Positions 25,931 through 35,425 of a DNA stretch of 64,000 nucleotides are shown piece after piece. Numbering within the stretch: position 1 is the stretch's first letter; every line of letters begins with the position of its first letter. Under the pieces are notes generated by a model. That model saw nothing but the letters and a program-made list of their open reading frames with translations. It ran no database searches and was not told where the DNA came from. Made by a program: the position numbers and the translations under genes. The stretch comes from Mucilaginibacter sp. CSA2-8R (GTDB lineage Bacteria > Bacteroidota > Bacteroidia > Sphingobacteriales > Sphingobacteriaceae), in contig NZ_CP152389.1 in NCBI RefSeq assembly GCF_038806765.1, positions 2,666,001 through 2,730,000 of the forward strand, in the 5' to 3' direction.

Positions 25931-26344
25931 TCAAACAGCAATTACTTTGACGTCAATATTTCCTCGTACAGCCTTCGAGTATGGGCAAGCCCGGTGAGCT
26001 TTATCGGCCAGGTGCTGCGCATCTTCTAGACTAACATCAGGTATATGTACATGTAGTTCTGCCGAAAGTGCATAAGCATTGTCGTCTTTGTTAAAACTTA
26101 CATGTACTTCGGCAGTCGCTTCGCTTACATCAACATTATCTTTTTTGGCGACACTGCCTAATGCTCCCAGATAACAAGCGCCATAAGCACCTGCAAATAA
26201 TTGTTCGGGATTAGTGAACGCACCACCTTCGCCACCCATCTCCGTTGGCTTTTTCAAGTCAACATCCAGCACGCCATCACTCGATTTGATATGACCATCG
26301 CGGCCGCCTTTTGCCGTTACCACAGCCGTATATACTTTTTCCAT
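25931..26344 (-). CDS. ohr: Organic hydroperoxide resistance protein, Ohr/OsmC family
   Basis: 137 aa. A thiol peroxidase that reduces organic hydroperoxides. Both catalytic cysteines are present: C57 in A-G-A-Y-G-A-C and C120 in A-C-P-Y-S-K-A-V-R-G-N, plus the Arg15 region (GGRDGHIKSSDG). The C-P-Y-S motif marks Ohr rather than OsmC. No ohrR regulator is adjacent. Confidence 0.92.
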   Translation of the reverse strand: MEKVYTAVVTAKGGRDGHIKSSDGVLDVDLKKPTEMGGEGGAFTNPEQLFAGAYGACYLGALGSVAKKDNVDVSEATAEVHVSFNKDDNAYALSAELHVHIPDVSLEDAQHLADKAHRACPYSKAVRGNIDVKVIAV

Positions 26345-26403
26345 GATTTTTAAATTTAAAGGCTTAACCTTTAAAAGGTGTTTAAAGTTTTAGTGGCATA
26401 AAT

Positions 26404-26433
26404 TTTGAAATACTAAAAATATTGGTATTTTTG
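26404..26433 (+). promoter_or_regulatory. Consensus promoter of the radical SAM/DUF4130 pair
   Basis: TTTG (26404-26407), 18 bp, then TATTTTTG (26426-26433): an exact match to the Bacteroidota consensus. The ATG follows 7 nt later, so the mRNA should start at the start codon. Confidence 0.6.
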
Positions 26434-26440
26434 AATAGAT

Positions 26441-27697
26441 ATGAATGAGGAAAGGATAACCGAAAAACTGAATATTTTAGCTGATGCTGCTAAATATGAT
26501 GTGTCGTGTTCATCGAGCGGCAGTAAGCGAAAAAATGATAATAACGGGTTAGGTAATGCCAGTAACGGTATTTGCCATACCTATACAGAGGACGGACGAT
26601 GTGTATCCTTACTTAAAATATTGCTAACTAACCATTGCATTTTTGATTGTGCCTATTGTGTTTCGCGCAGTAGTAATGATATTAAACGTGCAGCCTTCAC
26701 CGTACAGGAAGTGGTTGATCTAACCATCAATTTTTACCGCCGTAATTATATTGAAGGTTTGTTTTTAAGCTCGGGCATTTTTAAAGATGCCGACTTTACC
26801 ATGGAACGTTTAGTGCGGGTGGCTAAAAAGCTACGTACCGAGCATAAGTTCAACGGTTATATCCACTTAAAATCTATCCCCGGCGCCAGTGATGAGTTAA
26901 TGCGCGAAGCCGGTTTATATGCCGACCGTTTAAGCATCAACCTGGAAATACCTACCGAAGCTGGTTTAAAACTGCTGGCACCAGAAAAAAACAGGCAGGA
27001 TATGATTAAACCCATGGGCTTTTTAAATAAAGAAATTATACAGCGTACAGAGGAAAAACAACTATTTAAAAAGGCGCCCATATTTGCCCCAGCTGGCCAA
27101 AGCACACAAATGATTATCGGTGCCACCCCAGAAACGGATCATCAGGTTTTATATACCTCTAATTATTTTTATAAAAATTTTAATTTAAAACGCGTTTACT
27201 ATTCAGGTTATGTGCCCGTAATGAACGATAATCGCTTGCCAGCATTGCATACCAGCGTGCCCATGGTTCGCGAAAACCGCCTCTACCAAGCCGATTGGCT
27301 AATGCGCTTTTATGGCTTTAAAGTCAACGAAATTGTAGATCAGCAAAACCCTCATTTAGATCTCGACATTGATCCCAAACTTAGTTGGAGCTTACGCAAT
27401 TTACAAGTGTTCCCAATTGACATTAACACGGCCGACTTACAGCTTATTTTACGAGTTCCGGGAGTTGGTTTGCAATCTGCCCAAAAAATTGTAAGTGCCC
27501 GCAAATTTGGTAAGCTTAATTGGGAACATCTTAAAAAAATCGGTGTGGCTTTAAACCGCGCTAAATACTTTATTACTTGTAGCAGCGTAAAATTTGAACG
27601 ACGCGATTTAACCGGTAGCGCCATCAAGCAATATATTTTAGCTCAATCAAAAAGTAAGTATTTAAAAAATTCGGTAACTCAACTTAATTTATTTTAG
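26441..27697 (+). CDS. Putative DNA modification/repair radical SAM protein
   Basis: 418 aa. The cluster-binding motif is C66-x3-C70-x2-C73 (N-H-C-I-F-D-C-A-Y-C). Near the C-terminus (about 325-365) is a helix-hairpin-helix DNA-binding motif, L-I-L-R-V-P-G-V-G-L. This matches the rSAM family associated with uracil-DNA glycosylases (TIGR03916 as I recall). The DUF4130 partner starts 2 bp after its stop. The reaction is unknown. The early Ser-rich stretch and Cys23 are also typical. Confidence 0.88.
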   Translation: MNEERITEKLNILADAAKYDVSCSSSGSKRKNDNNGLGNASNGICHTYTEDGRCVSLLKILLTNHCIFDCAYCVSRSSNDIKRAAFTVQEVVDLTINFYRRNYIEGLFLSSGIFKDADFTMERLVRVAKKLRTEHKFNGYIHLKSIPGASDELMREAGLYADRLSINLEIPTEAGLKLLAPEKNRQDMIKPMGFLNKEIIQRTEEKQLFKKAPIFAPAGQSTQMIIGATPETDHQVLYTSNYFYKNFNLKRVYYSGYVPVMNDNRLPALHTSVPMVRENRLYQADWLMRFYGFKVNEIVDQQNPHLDLDIDPKLSWSLRNLQVFPIDINTADLQLILRVPGVGLQSAQKIVSARKFGKLNWEHLKKIGVALNRAKYFITCSSVKFERRDLTGSAIKQYILAQSKSKYLKNSVTQLNLF

Positions 27698-27699
27698 CC

Positions 27700-28455
27700 A
27701 TGACAACTCTAATTTACGACGGAAGTTTTGAGGGATTGTTAACTGCTGTATTTGAGATTTACGAACACCGCTTGCAGCATATCAAAATTGAAAAAGGGGA
27801 GTGGCTGGCTACTGCACTTTTTGAGGACGTGATTAAAGTACATACTGATGAAAGACGGGCAGGACGTGTTTTGCAGGGTTTACAAAAGCGCCTGTCTGCC
27901 GGAGCGTTGCAAAGGCTATATGCTGTTCACATGGCTGGTATGGACGGCGAGGATATTAACATTGTGGGTTACATCCGTTACGTCATAGATTCGGTGCAAA
28001 ACGTAGAAGAAGACTACGGCAACCGATACGTGCTTCGAGTGGCCGAGATGGTACGCATGATTAGGCGCGAAAAGCACCGCATGGAGGCTTTTATACGTTT
28101 TCAGAAACTACAAGACGAAACTTTTTATTCGGCTATTGAGCCTGATTTCAACATACTACCTCTATTAGGCAAACATTTCAAAAATCGCTACACGGATCAA
28201 AAGTGGATTATTTACGATATGCGACGCAATTATGGCTTGTTTTATAATTTGCATGCCGTTGAATTTATTGCACTCGACTTTTCGACTACGCGGCCCGATA
28301 ATGTGATATCAACTTATACCGAAGACGAAGGTTTATATCAAAACCTTTGGAAAAATTATTTTAACAGCGTAAATATCCCTGCCCGAAAGAATACTAAGCT
28401 GCACATGAGGCATATTCCAAAACGATATTGGCGATTTCTAACTGAAAAAATTTAG
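27700..28455 (+). CDS. DUF4130 (TIGR03915) DNA metabolism protein, partner of the radical SAM gene
   Basis: 251 aa. It belongs to the family that accompanies the preceding radical SAM protein and in many bacteria is fused to a uracil-DNA glycosylase domain. Here it is not fused: the protein ends soon after the W-x-I-Y-D-M-R-R-x-Y-G-L-F-Y core and a basic tail (P-K-R-Y-W-R-F-L). The two genes are 2 bp apart and surely cotranscribed. The function, presumably recognition or removal of a DNA lesion, is unproven. Confidence 0.85.
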   Translation: MTTLIYDGSFEGLLTAVFEIYEHRLQHIKIEKGEWLATALFEDVIKVHTDERRAGRVLQGLQKRLSAGALQRLYAVHMAGMDGEDINIVGYIRYVIDSVQNVEEDYGNRYVLRVAEMVRMIRREKHRMEAFIRFQKLQDETFYSAIEPDFNILPLLGKHFKNRYTDQKWIIYDMRRNYGLFYNLHAVEFIALDFSTTRPDNVISTYTEDEGLYQNLWKNYFNSVNIPARKNTKLHMRHIPKRYWRFLTEKI

Positions 28456-28524
28456 TATAATAAATTTTATTTACTTGACAATCAATGTTTTAATTATAAA
28501 AGTAAAAAATGTTTCATTTTTTAC

Positions 28525-28555
28525 TTGACACGTATGGTGTAGGCTGCTATCTTAG
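28525..28555 (+). promoter_or_regulatory. Strong promoter of the putative noncoding RNA
   Basis: TTGACA (28525-28530), 17 bp, then TATCTTAG (28548-28555). This combines a classical -35 with a near-consensus -7 (TAnnTTTG, one mismatch). The 11-mer TTTACTTGACA occurs here (28520-28530) and again exactly 50 bp upstream (28470-28480), suggesting tandem promoters like those of stable RNA genes. Confidence 0.6.
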
Positions 28556-28559
28556 TATT

Positions 28560-28950
28560 ATTAAGAACGACGTACATTGACAGCCTTGAGTAACGGAAAA
28601 TGAATCGGGCGAATCTTCGGAAGAGCTAAAGATCATGGGAAGTCTCTAATGCCATTCAGAAAGCAGATGCAAATGCGAAAGTTTTTGTAGCTAATGGATG
28701 AGGTTAAAAAGGGTATTACTAAAAAACAGTTTACACCGTACTTTACGGAGAACAGTGAAAATTAAACAGTAATGACCATTGCAAGGGTGATAATTAAACC
28801 AACGCGAGTTGTGTGTAGTTATACTAAAAAAGCGGGTCGGTTAATGACATCAATCGTACTTAATGCTTTTAAAGTCGGCTATGGCTGGAGTTAAAAGTTA
28901 AGAAAACGGAAGTAGAAGCGTAAATGTGGACACTTCCGTTTTTGTTTTTT
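28560..28950 (+). ncRNA. Putative structured noncoding RNA of unknown family
   Basis: The 563-bp gap 28456-29019 has no credible ORF but has a complete RNA-gene architecture. Transcription from the upstream promoter should begin near 28560. The first bases, ATTAAGAACGA (28560-28570), pair with TCGTACTTAAT (28854-28864) over 11 positions with one mismatch, closing a 305-nt domain. Inside, CCGTA-CTT-TACGG (28736-28748) forms a perfect hairpin. An intrinsic terminator follows at 28903-28950. It does not match RNase P RNA, tmRNA or SRP RNA as I know them. A diverged 6S RNA or an rRNA-leader-like element are alternatives. Confidence 0.5.
28903..28950 (+). terminator. Intrinsic terminator of the putative noncoding RNA
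   Basis: AAAACGGAAGT (28903-28913) pairs perfectly with ACTTCCGTTTT (28932-28942) around an 18-nt loop, followed by a T-rich run. It separates the RNA from phoH. Confidence 0.85.
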
Positions 28951-29019
28951 AAAGCTATTCGTAGTATTTCTGCCGGTTTAATTTCCCCCGAAGTTTAAAA
29001 TCTTTAATTTTACTTCTGC

Positions 29020-30372
29020 ATGGGCAAAGAGGTAAAAAGTAAGTCAGCAACAGTTCAACAAAAAATATTTGTATTAGATACATCCGTAATCTTGTATGAT
29101 CATAATGCTTTCGAAAATTTTCAGGAGCATGATGTTACCATACCAATACAAGTACTCGAAGAGCTTGATAACATGAAAACCGGTAACGATACGCGCAACT
29201 TTGAGGCACGCGGATTTATCAGGCTTATGGACAATTACTCTCAAAACCATGTTTTAACGGAGTGGCTGCCGCTTAAACGAAAAAATATCGGGCGTTTTAA
29301 GGTCATTGTAGATAAACGGCTACCGGATAGCGATGCCGAAACTATTTTTGGTAACGACAAAATAGACCACCGTATACTCAACGCCGCCCTGGCTCTTCAG
29401 CAAGATAACCCGGAAAAGAAAGTTGTTTTGGTTTCGAAGGATATTTGCCTGCGTTTAAAAGCCAAGGCGCTTAATCTCCACGCCGAGGATTATGAAACCG
29501 GTAAAGTAAAAAACCTGGAGGAGTTGTATACAGGCTTTGGCGATGTAGCTAAAGTAACCGAAAAATTATTAAATCAGCTTAATAAGCAAGTGCTGCCTAT
29601 TGAGGAATTTAAAATACCGCCGCCTACAGGTAATTTATTTATTAAATTACATAGTAAAAATGGCGTGGTACCTGCATTCTACAACCTGCAAACGACACAA
29701 GTTGAAAAGATAGCTGAGCAAACGGCATTTAATATTTATCCTAAAAGTATAGAGCAAACTTTTGCTTTGCATGCCTTGCTTAACCCGGCTGTTAAATTAA
29801 TTACTATACAGGGCAATGCCGGTACCGGCAAAACGCTGTTGGCTTTAGCCAGCGCTTTAGAGCAGCGAAAAAACTACAGGCAAATATTTGTTACCCGGCC
29901 TACCATCCCTTTAGGTAATAAAGATATCGGCTTTTTGCCGGGTGATGCCAAATCAAAAATAGACCCTTATATGTCGCCTATATGGGATAACCTGAAATTT
30001 TTGAAAGACCAGTTTGCGGGCGACGAAAAAATGCAGCATAAAATTGACGAACTGCTGGCTACCGATAAAATATCGATTACACCACTGGCCTTTATACGCG
30101 GCCGTACACTAAGTAAAATATTCTTTATTGTTGATGAAGCGCAAAACCTCACACCACACGAGGTAAAGACGATCATATCAAGAGCTGGAGAACACAGCAA
30201 GGTAATTTTTGCTGGCGATATTTACCAGATAGATACCCCTTACCTGGATGCCGAAAGTAACGGCTTGTCGTACCTGATTGACAAAGCACGGCACCATCCG
30301 CTTTATGCTCATATCACCTTACAAAAAGGGGAGCGCAGTGAACTGGCCAACCTGGCTAACGAGTTATTATAA
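29020..30372 (+). CDS. phoH: PIN-PhoH ATPase (YlaK/PhoH2-like)
   Basis: 450 aa. An N-terminal PIN ribonuclease domain begins with V-L-D20-T-S and continues to about residue 150. A C-terminal PhoH ATPase domain has Walker A G-N-A-G-T-G-K-T (about 265-272) and the Walker B-like V-D-E-A-Q-N (about 371-376). Related PhoH2 proteins act as RNA helicase/RNase. A near-consensus -7 box (TACTTCTG, 29011-29018) ends one base before the ATG. Its last 6 bp overlap the convergent FUSC gene. Confidence 0.92.
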   Translation: MGKEVKSKSATVQQKIFVLDTSVILYDHNAFENFQEHDVTIPIQVLEELDNMKTGNDTRNFEARGFIRLMDNYSQNHVLTEWLPLKRKNIGRFKVIVDKRLPDSDAETIFGNDKIDHRILNAALALQQDNPEKKVVLVSKDICLRLKAKALNLHAEDYETGKVKNLEELYTGFGDVAKVTEKLLNQLNKQVLPIEEFKIPPPTGNLFIKLHSKNGVVPAFYNLQTTQVEKIAEQTAFNIYPKSIEQTFALHALLNPAVKLITIQGNAGTGKTLLALASALEQRKNYRQIFVTRPTIPLGNKDIGFLPGDAKSKIDPYMSPIWDNLKFLKDQFAGDEKMQHKIDELLATDKISITPLAFIRGRTLSKIFFIVDEAQNLTPHEVKTIISRAGEHSKVIFAGDIYQIDTPYLDAESNGLSYLIDKARHHPLYAHITLQKGERSELANLANELL

Positions 30373-32556
30373 AAACCGGTCAACCAGTTTAGCAATGTCC
30401 ATAGTTATTTTATGGATAAAGCCCAACTGTTCGTTCAGCAACCTTTGGTCAGCCGTTAGCTCCGTGCTGGCTGCGCCTTCCATAACTGGTTTGTCGGGCG
30501 TAAGTTCAGGCGGTGTTCCGCCAAGCTTTCGGGCAGCATCATTTAGTGCGTTGATACTCCTGCGCACCAACTTTAAGTTTTCATGGCGGGAACGATGCAT
30601 ATCTTTCCCTGATACGCTCGAGGCCAGCGTGGCAGTGTAAGACGATAAAATATGATTAAGTACCACAAAGCGGTGTACCTCTTTACTGCGGTGCTGCTTG
30701 TTTTTTGGTTCAGAAGCCATGCGCTCGAACATGGCCGATAAGTTGGCCGATTTGATATAAACTTCTTTCCTGGCCAGTTTATATTCGGTTACATCAACTG
30801 TAATGCCGCTAATATTATCTGCAATTTTTATTAAGTAACCCGCATTAGCTTCTAAAACCTCATATAAGCTTTGTTTAAGCTGTTCAGACTCCCAGGAAGG
30901 GAATATTAAGTAGTTGGCGCTAAACGCTATTATAGAGCCTATAAACGTATCTATAATACGCTCTTCGGCAATACCTACATGACCAACACCCAAAAACTTG
31001 AACATGATTATCACATAGGGCGTCATCAGTATAATAGCTACGATGTAATTGGTGCGGATAAAGCTGTAAGCACCAACCATAAAAACAGCCAGAATTATAA
31101 ACTGAACGGTGTTGTTGTGTACAAACGTGAGCACGGCTATACCAATAATACCGCCGACAATAGTACCTACCAAACGCTGCACATTACGCTGTTTAGACAA
31201 GCTGAATGCCGGTTTTAAAATTACAATGATGGTTAGGATTACCCAGTAGCTATGTGATCCAAAAGCCACGTTCCGCCCGGTTATATGGCTAACTATGTGC
31301 AGTAGGCCTAAGCTTTTGGTAATTATAAAACCAAACAGACAAACTAATGCTACACGCAGTGCAAATCTAAACGTTGAAGATTTAAACGTTAGATTGTCTA
31401 ACAAAACCCGGGGTGAATAATCCTGCCTTGCAACAAATCGATCATAAACCACTTGGTGTGGATTTTTAATTAACCGCTGATTTTTAGCTGAGCGCAGCTT
31501 ATGGTATCTGTAAATGTTGCCTATCTTTTGGTTAAGGTCGCGTAAGTTAATAAGCACTTTTTTAAGTACCATATTGCTTCCGGTTTGCTCAGATGTACCC
31601 ACGGCATCTATCTTTGCCTTAAGTTCTTCCAGGTCTTTTTCAAAATTAGCAGTGGAATGATAGGAGGTATTGGATAGCACTGCGTAGCCTATGCTGTCCA
31701 GTTCGTCGCCCATGCGGTGCAGTAAACGGCCAACATCTTCGAGTACGCCGGTTTTATCAAATTGCTCGCGCATGTGATTATAATCATAATGCGTAGCCAT
31801 AATCTGCTCAAACAGATCCACCAGATCAATAAACGTAAGCACCAGCATCCGGCTATAATTAGTTGACTCGCGCACCACCACACGGCTTTTAAAAAGCATT
31901 TCGCGCAAAGCGTCCTGATGTTGGCTTACCAAAACTTGCTTTGATACCAGCTTGCGGTAGTTTTCTTCAATATCAGTTTGAGGTAGGTAAAAGTCTGCTT
32001 TAATACGCAAAAAGTCGACGATATCGTTTATGTTTTCGCCCAGGGCCTGTTGCGCCGCACGAAAAGGGCGAATGCCGAAGAACAGCATACTCATCAGCAT
32101 GTACCAAACACCTCCGCTCAGCATAATCATACTGTTTTGTATAACCTCTGTTTGTGGAACGGGCTTGTCCATCGTAAATATAAGCGCCAGTAGTCCGGCC
32201 GAGCCGATGGAGCCAGCGCGGTTACCGTATACTACTAAAATCGAAAATAAAAACGCCAAAAAAGTAACTTCGGCGCCCAATGCCCAAAGGTTATATCTGG
32301 CAAAGCCGGTAACTATAGCCACTAATAGCATTACTGCGTTACCAATAAGCATAGCATTGCGCTTGTGCAATGGCGGACCAGGATTATCAATCGTTGTCAT
32401 GCAGGCCGCACCTAAAGATAAAGTGAGGCCGGTTTGAAACATATTCAACTGCGCAAAAATGAGTGCAGGCGCTAATAAACCAGCGCTAATGCGCAACCCA
32501 TCAGAAAAATACTGGCTAAAGAAGAAACTTTTTATTTCGCGGGTTTGGTCAGACAT
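30367..32556 (-). CDS. FUSC family (YccS-like) membrane protein
   Basis: 729 aa. Two blocks of about five to six membrane helices (about 20-165 and 395-530) are each followed by long cytoplasmic helical domains, the arrangement of YccS/YhfK and fusaric-acid-resistance-like transporters. The conserved segment S-Y-W-V-I-L-T-I-I-V-I-L-K-P is the FUSC core. Substrate unknown; aromatic acids are exported by some relatives. It is monocistronic. Confidence 0.88.
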   Translation of the reverse strand: MSDQTREIKSFFFSQYFSDGLRISAGLLAPALIFAQLNMFQTGLTLSLGAACMTTIDNPGPPLHKRNAMLIGNAVMLLVAIVTGFARYNLWALGAEVTFLAFLFSILVVYGNRAGSIGSAGLLALIFTMDKPVPQTEVIQNSMIMLSGGVWYMLMSMLFFGIRPFRAAQQALGENINDIVDFLRIKADFYLPQTDIEENYRKLVSKQVLVSQHQDALREMLFKSRVVVRESTNYSRMLVLTFIDLVDLFEQIMATHYDYNHMREQFDKTGVLEDVGRLLHRMGDELDSIGYAVLSNTSYHSTANFEKDLEELKAKIDAVGTSEQTGSNMVLKKVLINLRDLNQKIGNIYRYHKLRSAKNQRLIKNPHQVVYDRFVARQDYSPRVLLDNLTFKSSTFRFALRVALVCLFGFIITKSLGLLHIVSHITGRNVAFGSHSYWVILTIIVILKPAFSLSKQRNVQRLVGTIVGGIIGIAVLTFVHNNTVQFIILAVFMVGAYSFIRTNYIVAIILMTPYVIIMFKFLGVGHVGIAEERIIDTFIGSIIAFSANYLIFPSWESEQLKQSLYEVLEANAGYLIKIADNISGITVDVTEYKLARKEVYIKSANLSAMFERMASEPKNKQHRSKEVHRFVVLNHILSSYTATLASSVSGKDMHRSRHENLKLVRRSINALNDAARKLGGTPPELTPDKPVMEGAASTELTADQRLLNEQLGFIHKITMDIAKLVDRFL

Positions 32557-32716
32557 TAATTCGCAGCAACTATTAAGGCAAATATATAAACCTACTTTAA
32601 AGTAGTTAAAGGTTATGCAATAACTATAAATTGCAATGTAAGTTTGATAATTAAAAGTAATGCGGTAATTTATGCCCGTTTAATAAACAATGCTCTGCTC
32701 TAATTGCTCATAAACT

Positions 32717-35317
32717 ATGTCTGCAACTTCAACCACCACACAGCGCGAAACTGTGTTTAGTCAGGAAGTGATTACCCGCTTCGAGCTGTACAACAGCCTT
32801 TTCTTAACACTGCCATTCTACCAGGTAAAAGATACCGGTATTTTGCTACCCTTTTTCAGTTCGCATTGCGAAAAGGGTGTTGCGCAGCTTAAATCGCCGG
32901 TAGAAATTATCGAGTCGTTTTTTGCCGAAAGAGTGCCCGGCGTTGATGAACACGAGCAGATTAATCGCTTGTTCCGCTTTATACAATATATCGAAAGGCA
33001 AGTCGTGTTGTTTGATGCTATCGAAGACTCATCATTCAGTAAATTATTTCGTCCGGATGATAGCGGCTCTTTGCAGGGGCTTTTACAACAGGCCGCCAGC
33101 AGTGATGAATCTTTCGAGAAGATTGCAGAAAAGCTTAAAAATTTTTCACTTCGTTTAGTATTAACTGCTCATCCAACGCAGTTTTACCCAAGTTCGGTGT
33201 TAGGAATTATGACCGATTTAATTGATGCGTTAAAAACCAACGACATCAATACAGTTAACGTTTTACTGCAGCAGTTAGGCAAAACTCCGTTTTTCAACAA
33301 AACGTCGCCTACACCGGTCGATGAAGCTATCAACCTGATCTGGTTTTTAGAAAATGTGTTTTACTACGCCCTGGCCAACATTCAAACCCGCTTAAACCAC
33401 GAATTTGGTATTGATACACTAACACACCCTATTTTCGAGCTCGGCTTTTGGCCAGGCGGCGACCGCGATGGCAACCCTAACGTTAAAACAGAATCTACTA
33501 AAACAGTTGCTGCTACACTTAGGCAAATTATATTCAGGTGCTATTATCGTGATTACCGCCTCTTGAAACGCCGTGTTACTTTTAGAGGGGTTGAAGAGCC
33601 CATGAATAAGTTAGGGCAACTTTTTTATAACAATGCTTTTAACCCTCAACCTAATACAGGGAATTTACAAGGCGAAATGCTGCGCTTATTGGGAGACATT
33701 ACGGCAACCTTGGAGAAAGATCATGATGGCATATTTACCGACTTGGTAGAAGACCTAACTCTAAAAGTAAACCTTTACGGATGTTATTTTGCATCGCTAG
33801 ATATCAGGCAGGATAGCCGTGTATTGCGGTCGGTTTTTTTACATGGTTTACAACAACCCGAGTTAAACAACGGTTTACCCGGAGAAGGCTACGACCAATT
33901 AAGTGAGGACGAAAAACTAAAACTGATTAGTTTTAACGAAGTAGATTACCCTTGTGAAGATAACTCAGCTAGCGGCAACGGCGACCCTATGATCTTGGAT
34001 ACGCTTTGTACCATCAGGCTGATGAAAACTATCCAAGAGCATAACGGCGAAAAAGCATGTCACCGTTTCATTATTAGCAATTGTCAGCAAGCATCAGATA
34101 TTCTTCAACTGATGAATTTGTTCTTGTGGTGTGGTTGGAATAAAGATTCGCTAACTATTGATTTTATGCCTCTTTTTGAGACAGTTAACGATTTAAAGCA
34201 TGCCGCCGGAGTAATGGAAAAACTCTATACTCATCCGTTTTATAAAGAGCACCTGGCTAAACGGGGTAACAAACAAATGATTATGCTTGGCTTTTCGGAT
34301 AGTACTAAAGATGGAGGCTACCTAATGGCCAACTGGTCTATCTACCAGGCTAAGGTTGAATTAACGGCAATCACCAATAAGTACGACATTGAATTGGCAT
34401 TTTTTGATGGGAGAGGAGGTCCACCGGCAAGGGGTGGAGGTAAAACTCATCGTTTTTACGCCGCGATGGGTAAAGAGATTGCCAACAACCATATACAACT
34501 AACTATTCAGGGGCAAACGGTTAGTTCGCAATACGGATCCATTGAAACTGCCAAATACAATATTGAGCAATTGGTAAACGCCGGTATTGCCTCAGCGCTA
34601 CATCCAAATCATCGGGATCTGCTCGACGAAAACCACAAAGGCCTAATTTCGAATATGGCTGATGAAAGTTTTGATAAATTTATGGCTTTGCGTAAGCATC
34701 CTTTATTTACTGAGTATTTGGAAAATATGAGCCCGTTGAAGCTGTTGTCAAACATCAACATTAGCAGCAGGCCAACCAAACGTAACGCAGGCGCACCGTT
34801 AAAACTAGAAGACTTGCGTGCCATTAGCTTTGTAACATCCTGGAGCCAGTTAAAACAAAATGTTCCTGGTTTTTACGGCGTGGGCTCAGCTTTGCAAAAA
34901 GCAAAAAACTCGGGTCAGTGGCAAGAAGTTGTAGACTTATATAAGTCATCAGGCTTTTTTAAAACCATGATTGATAATTGCATGATGTCGATGTCAAAAT
35001 CAGACTTCCGTATCACCGCGCATTTAGAGCATGATGAACATTACAGTGCTTTTTGGCTAATGCTTAAAAACGAATACGATTTAACTAAAAGTTTGTTACT
35101 GCAACTAACCGGCAACGAAGAATTGATGCAGGAATATCCGGTTGAAAAGCGATCTATAGGGATGCGAGAGCGTATTGTATTGCCGCTGGTAGTGATACAG
35201 CATTATGCGTTGCAAAAGCTTAAAACGGCCGAAACTGATGAATTAAAAGCAGCCTATAGCAAGTTGGTTATTCGTACGGTTTATGGTATTGTTAATGCCG
35301 GCCGTAATCTGGCTTAG
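32717..35317 (+). CDS. ppc: Phosphoenolpyruvate carboxylase
   Basis: 866 aa. It makes oxaloacetate from PEP and bicarbonate to refill the citric acid cycle. The catalytic His is H152 in LTAHPTQ. F-W-P-G-G-D-R-D-G-N-P, L-G-F-S-D-S-T-K-D-G-G-Y and the glycine loop D-G-R-G-G-P-P-A-R-G-G-G (about 563-574) are all recognisable, although the loop carries PPA where most enzymes have TVG. The C-terminus ends N-A-G-R-N-L-A rather than the usual M-R-N-T-G, so this is a divergent Bacteroidota form. Confidence 0.93.
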   Translation: MSATSTTTQRETVFSQEVITRFELYNSLFLTLPFYQVKDTGILLPFFSSHCEKGVAQLKSPVEIIESFFAERVPGVDEHEQINRLFRFIQYIERQVVLFDAIEDSSFSKLFRPDDSGSLQGLLQQAASSDESFEKIAEKLKNFSLRLVLTAHPTQFYPSSVLGIMTDLIDALKTNDINTVNVLLQQLGKTPFFNKTSPTPVDEAINLIWFLENVFYYALANIQTRLNHEFGIDTLTHPIFELGFWPGGDRDGNPNVKTESTKTVAATLRQIIFRCYYRDYRLLKRRVTFRGVEEPMNKLGQLFYNNAFNPQPNTGNLQGEMLRLLGDITATLEKDHDGIFTDLVEDLTLKVNLYGCYFASLDIRQDSRVLRSVFLHGLQQPELNNGLPGEGYDQLSEDEKLKLISFNEVDYPCEDNSASGNGDPMILDTLCTIRLMKTIQEHNGEKACHRFIISNCQQASDILQLMNLFLWCGWNKDSLTIDFMPLFETVNDLKHAAGVMEKLYTHPFYKEHLAKRGNKQMIMLGFSDSTKDGGYLMANWSIYQAKVELTAITNKYDIELAFFDGRGGPPARGGGKTHRFYAAMGKEIANNHIQLTIQGQTVSSQYGSIETAKYNIEQLVNAGIASALHPNHRDLLDENHKGLISNMADESFDKFMALRKHPLFTEYLENMSPLKLLSNINISSRPTKRNAGAPLKLEDLRAISFVTSWSQLKQNVPGFYGVGSALQKAKNSGQWQEVVDLYKSSGFFKTMIDNCMMSMSKSDFRITAHLEHDEHYSAFWLMLKNEYDLTKSLLLQLTGNEELMQEYPVEKRSIGMRERIVLPLVVIQHYALQKLKTAETDELKAAYSKLVIRTVYGIVNAGRNLA

Positions 35318-35425
35318 TGCCAGGGTATTTATTGATTAAAGCGCCTAAATAAAGAACAAGGTTGAAACCAGTTTTATAGTTTGTTGTTAAACTTATAAAT
35401 CTGCAAACCTACATCTGTTTTAGAC

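Noticed and set aside
28470..28530. TTTACTTGACA repeats considered as a CRISPR-like or mobile-element repeat
   Set aside because: Only two copies, no spacers, no cas genes; they fit promoter elements better.
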